Assembly (NCBI RefSeq): GCF_032854445.1
Contig: NC_088302.1
Location: 47,094,521-47,158,520, forward strand
Direction: 5' to 3'
DNA from: Liolophura sinensis
Lineage: Eukaryota; Mollusca; Polyplacophora; Chitonida; Chitonidae
DNA length: 64,000 nt
Below are positions 60,057 through 64,000 of this stretch, piece by piece. Position 1 is the first letter of the stretch, and every line of letters starts with the position of its first letter. A program made the translations under genes and the position numbers. The notes under the pieces are model-generated. The model was given only the letters and a program-made list of their open reading frames with translations, searched no databases and was not told the origin of the DNA.

Positions 60057-60436
60057 TTCGCAGACCTTTACCGCTCAGATCTATGACTCTCCGATGAGAC
60101 TGCGCAGGCAGGTATTCTCCAAAACGAAAGCAATCAAGAGGGTAGGCTGGCGTCGTGCAACAAAATTTCAATCCACCGCCATTAAAAGCGGCGAGATGGT
60201 GCAAAACTCTAACTTAGCCAAATAGTCGAAAGTAATTGTATTTTTTATTATTGGTCTTCTTTGTAGTGAAGTTTTCACCATCCAGCCATTCATATTTGCC
60301 TCAATATACCCTAAATTATGGGCCATAGAAAGTAGATTTGATATACGCTACAGGATGGAATTATTTCATGATTAGAAAAGAACCGTATTCCCTCTAGATT
60401 AGAAACTTTTATGTCACACAAGTGAATAGCTTCAAG
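60057..60436. promoter_or_regulatory. Probable bidirectional promoter of SCLT1 and NDUFA2
   Basis: The two start codons are divergent and 380 bp apart, too short for separate large promoters. No TATA box was found at a fixed position, as is usual for housekeeping pairs. The SCLT1-proximal part (60057-60240) is less AT-rich than the flanks (GACTCTCCGATGAGACTGCG, GGTAGGCTGGCGTCGTGCAA). Transcription start sites were not identified. Confidence 0.6.
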
Positions 60437-60525
60437 ATGGCAGCCAGTGCTCTGCGTTTCGGTCAACACCTCAAAGAACTGAGAATTCATCTGTGTCAAA
60501 AATCTGCAGCCAGCAAAGGAGTCAG
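60437..60525 (+). CDS. NDUFA2: NDUFA2 exon 1 (mitochondrial complex I accessory subunit), partial gene
   Basis: ATG opens MAASALRFGQHLKELRIHLC, continuing QKSAASKGVR, with donor AG|GTAACG in phase 2. The human protein has [21 protein letters not shown] at the same place, including the Cys of the family's redox pair (HLC). NDUFA2 is a thioredoxin-fold subunit of the peripheral arm of NADH dehydrogenase. The next exon, beginning near DFIE, was not found up to 64000, so intron 1 is at least about 3.4 kb or the exon was missed. Confidence 0.87.
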
Positions 60526-62309
60526 GTAACGGATTTTAAGGAATGCTGTTTTGTCTGTCAGCTGAACATAATGTTTATGTCTGGGGAGGAAATATAATAT
60601 ATATATATGTGTTTCGAACCATTGAATGTGGGTGCAACAACAACACAAGAGTGTAAGGGTATCCTGATGTGACATTTCCCAGAAAATTATGTATTTGACA
60701 CTTTCTTTGTTCCTATCTTACAAACCACAACAACCAACCCATCAAAATAATCCTCAGAACAAATGATTGGATGTACAGACCATATCGTAGACAAGGTTGA
60801 TGCCTTTGTTGATTGCTGATTTTCAACTTCGGAAGAAAAGCAGACTTTTCAGTGAGTGTCGCCATGTGACATCAGCCACAACCTCAATTAATCACGTACA
60901 TGAATTTGATCAAACAAATGCGATGTAGCTGACTTGATGCTGTAGAATGTGGAGAAATATAAAGAAGGCCGACTGTGTGGTATTCTTGTGTAAAATGGTG
61001 TCATTGAGTTAAATGTGCAGAACTTACTAAATTTTCAGTGAAGCAGACTGCGAAACATAATTCACCTAGAAGCTGTATCCCCCTAGGGCGTAGTACCTAC
61101 AGTTTTGGAAATTTCTGACAGTTGCAATGTCAGATTAATTATTCAAATATTATTGTCTGTCAGTCAATAAACCAATCATTGAATCAGATATTTGTGAGTA
61201 TCTGAGTTAAGGAGGTTGTTAAAGGTTATATGAAATGCTTTGGCTTTATTTCCTAGTGTGCAGTTTAGGACATGTAATAACATATAACAAAAACAAATTT
61301 CAACCTTCATTTCATGTGGTAAAAATGGCTTCAAAGTATAATTTTCTTAAGGCCTCAGTGGTAAGCTCGGAAATTAAGTACCTTGCAGTGGTGATGTCAA
61401 CGATGATTCCCATTAAAAAGAACTCATTGGGGGAGCAAACCAAATGGGGGTGAGAAACAGATCGAATGGGGCACAGTGGGGGCACTAAGCAGATAGGGGG
61501 GACCTATGCATTGTCTGAATATATCTGCTTACACTGTATGTACATGTATATAGAACTAGCAGCCAGCCAACAACAGATCAGGCACAATGCATATAAGTGA
61601 ACATAGAAGGCATGTCGTTCATTATACAATGGTATCAATTTGAACAATAAATCTGTGACCATTTCTTGGAGGAGTTTGACAGTGACAGCTCAGAGCATTC
61701 TGATCTGGTCATTTGGGGAAAGTTAGATTGTTTCATTTTCCTTGTCCATTCCTGTCAAAATGCCTAGATCTTTCTATTGTGGGTAGAAATAATCATAATC
61801 GTCATTTTTGAAGATAAATTTAGTAGTAAGGTTAGTTGAAGTTGCTGTCATGTGGTAGATTCATGTCAGCTCCTTGAAGAATCTACTTTTCACAATGAAC
61901 TTCTGTTAAGGGTGTCAAACATAGGCAGTAACCTTGTCTCTGCAATATCCCATAGATCTTGGGACTTAGGGTTTTACAAGGAAATGTTTGACAGAATTTT
62001 AGAAAGACTCTAAAGCAGTTAACCAGGCAAAAGTAACAATACAGATCAGCATTCTTTTATGGAATTACAAAATTGTCAATAAATGTGCATATCTGTATTT
62101 TACAATTTAACACTGCAAAACGACCAACCCAAGATATAATCCTCACAACACAAAAAATATACAGAACATATCAAGAATGTACTTTCTTGATGTCATGTCT
62201 TTAACATGGACAATGGCATGGACTAAAACATGCAAATCTTTTTTTAATTCGCCTGTACAATTTAGTAAGGCAAAGTATTGTGTATTGGGAAATGGGTCGG
62301 TGTTGTCCG

Positions 62310-62640
62310 GTTAAGCTTTTTTATCTCAGCTGTTGTATAATGGGCTCTCATACATGGATTGAAGGTTAAGCTTTTTTTTCTCAGCTCCTGTATAATGGAC
62401 TCTCATACATGGATTGAGTAACCTGCGGATGGTCGTGGGTTTCTGCCAGGCCCTGCTCTTTTTCCTCCCGCCATAATGTTGGCCGCTGTCGTATAAGTGA
62501 AATATTCTTGAGTACGGCGTAAAACACCAATCAATCAAATCAATCATACATGGATTGAAGGTTAAGCTTTTTTATCTCAGCTCCTGTATAATGGGCTCTG
62601 ATACATGGATTGAAGGTTAAGCCTTTTTTTTTCAACTACC
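62310..62640. repeat. About 60-bp tandem repeat interrupted by a SINE fragment
   Basis: The unit GGTTAAGCTTTTTTATCTCA, GCTCCTGTATAATGGGCTCT, CATACATGGATTGAA occurs at 62310-62366, 62366-62418, 62556-62612 and in part to 62635. A plus-strand SINE 3' part sits between at 62420-62548. TCATACATGGATTGA flanks the insert on both sides (62402 and 62546 regions). Confidence 0.88.
62420..62548 (+). repeat. SINE, 5'-truncated, plus orientation
   Basis: It begins TAACCTGCGGATGGTCGTGG and ends GGCGTAAAACACCAATCAAT with a short (CAAT) tail. The 15-bp flanking repeat supports truncation on insertion, with the usual ambiguity because the host is a tandem repeat. Confidence 0.9.
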
Positions 62641-64000
62641 TAATCTAAATCTCCATCCAAATTTCCCAAAATCAGTCAACTTTGGTTCACTCAACGAAAC
62701 GAAAATTTGGTAAATACACAGCTCAACACGGTTGAACACATGACAACAGTGTTGGACAGTGTTGACGTATCTGATTTGTAGTGTGGAAGGGACACTCAAC
62801 TTAACTCAACAGCATTCAACTTGCCAATCTTTCAATAAATTGGAGGGAAATTTCCATCTTTCTCTCCAATGCATGAGACACATTGACGAGCAGCTGGAAA
62901 AATCGTGTGGTCGGTTTGTCGGTTGTGCTTATTGCCATGGCCATACTCTTGTATCAACAAAATTGTCTCATTGTGAGACCAGTTTCTCTCTTTCAACTTT
63001 GGCGCCACCATTTTGGTCTAGTCACATGCCTTAAAACGTTCACAATATTTCTGCTTTGCTTGCTGATAGACTACATTCACACAGCTTGACTCAACTTCTT
63101 GACAAAAATACACAAGCGCATTTCCCATTCAGCCAAATTGGATGGTGTTGAGTTTTGTTGAATGGAGTTTTGCACACAAATTGTAGCCCTATACATTACA
63201 GAAAGCTTTCTGTGGATAATATGCATACAGGAGGAAACTAGAAGAAAATTTCTAAACCCATAAACTTGGTAAAAGTAGTCAGACAGCTGCAAAACAACGG
63301 CCGTTCATTGACCCTTTATTGTAGGTATAACAGTGTGCAAGAATTGTAGCCCTGCATGGAGACTTCCTAGTGGAGATGTTTTTACTACAGAAAACAAAGT
63401 GAAGTCTATATAAGTGGTAAATTTTTGCATTGAAAATCTATCAATCAAAATGACTAAAAAACATTCACACACCCAATAAAACTAAAACCAATAAAAAAAT
63501 CAACCTTCCATCAGTACCCTATTTCTTCTAATTTTTAGGACTTTTATCAACAGTGTTAAAATCATATATTACCTTTTTCTCTTACTTTATTTGGAAAAGT
63601 AAAGATATGGAAGTATTATTCATTTGACGGACTTACCATGTCAGAAAACAGAAACTGTGTAAACTTGTTATAATTACATGTGTATTTGCCAGAAAGAGGA
63701 GACAAGATGTCCCAAAAATTAGAAGAAATAGGGCAGGTCCTTGGTAGATGTACACACAACCATGACTAAACAGACCAGGCATTGTCATACCAGACATCCT
63801 GGTTTGCTTAAAAGTCACTGTTGTCGAACAAGTGAAATATATATCAGGCAAGCTGGTGGGATTCTCTGAATGCCTTATTAAATTTGACAGTAGCATTTAC
63901 AAAAGTGTCAAATTAATCATTTTAGAAGTTTCCTTATTGTGCTTTGTTTAATATAAACCAATATATGGTGGAATTTGTAGATATCTGATGTAAGGAAACC

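Larger units (their letters stand above)
60526..64000. other. NDUFA2 intron 1 or downstream DNA, no exon recognised
   Basis: Searched by eye for the second NDUFA2 exon without success. An AG at 63538 (TTTTTAG|GACTTTTATC) gives TFINSVKIIYY, which does not match the family. Contents are AT-rich DNA and the repeat region at 62310-62640. A stretch at 61149-61170 (TGTCAGTCAATAAACCAATC) also occurs at 12697-12719. Confidence 0.5.

Noticed and set aside
63538..63600. Possible NDUFA2 exon 2 after TTTTTAG at 63538
   Set aside because: In the required phase it reads TFINSVKIIYY and hydrophobic sequence, unlike the family's DFIE...ELKKANP segment.

Overview
The window looks like nuclear DNA from a lophotrochozoan invertebrate, most likely a mollusc and perhaps a bivalve. 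It has many short exons with GT-AG introns, about 1.5 to 2 dozen copies or fragments of a tRNA-derived SINE whose TTTATTTATTTGATTGG-type tail I associate with molluscan genomes, Tc1 and Tigger transposon remnants, and abundant minisatellites. The mollusc assignment is inference from the SINE and from protein similarity.

Layout. 1-3.7 kb: no recognised gene, then a 2.4 kb array of a 33-bp repeat. 3.7-10.4 kb: gene-free DNA with SINE fragments. 10.4-15.4 kb (+ strand): a gene for a secreted or membrane protein with two ShKT modules, two CCP/sushi modules, a Ser/Thr-rich stalk and a C-terminal membrane helix; its 3' half contains frame breaks. 15.8-18.3 kb: a 52-bp tandem repeat and a dead Tc1-type transposon with intact terminal repeats. 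19.5-30.1 kb (- strand): a large gene joining a KY/hillarin-type transglutaminase-like core without its catalytic cysteine, Ig-like modules, a charged coiled coil and a C-terminal region resembling the dynein heavy-chain microtubule-binding stalk. 30.1-36.1 kb: intergenic with SINEs. 36.1-60.1 kb (- strand): a complete 23-exon SCLT1 gene (708 residues, all splice phases consistent). Its introns carry most of the repeats, a dead Tigger element and tandemly duplicated splice sites. 60.06-60.44 kb: a 380-bp gap separating SCLT1 head-to-head from exon 1 of NDUFA2 (+ strand), which runs off the window.

How the genes relate. SCLT1 (centriole distal appendage, ciliogenesis) and NDUFA2 (mitochondrial complex I) share a probable bidirectional promoter; no functional link is implied. 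The KY/stalk protein is a plausible cytoskeletal scaffold. The ShKT/CCP protein is probably extracellular. The most unusual items are the KY-dynein-stalk architecture, the amplification of both splice sites of SCLT1 intron 18, a satellite made from a tRNA-SINE head, and the 33-bp array that stays largely open in all reading frames.
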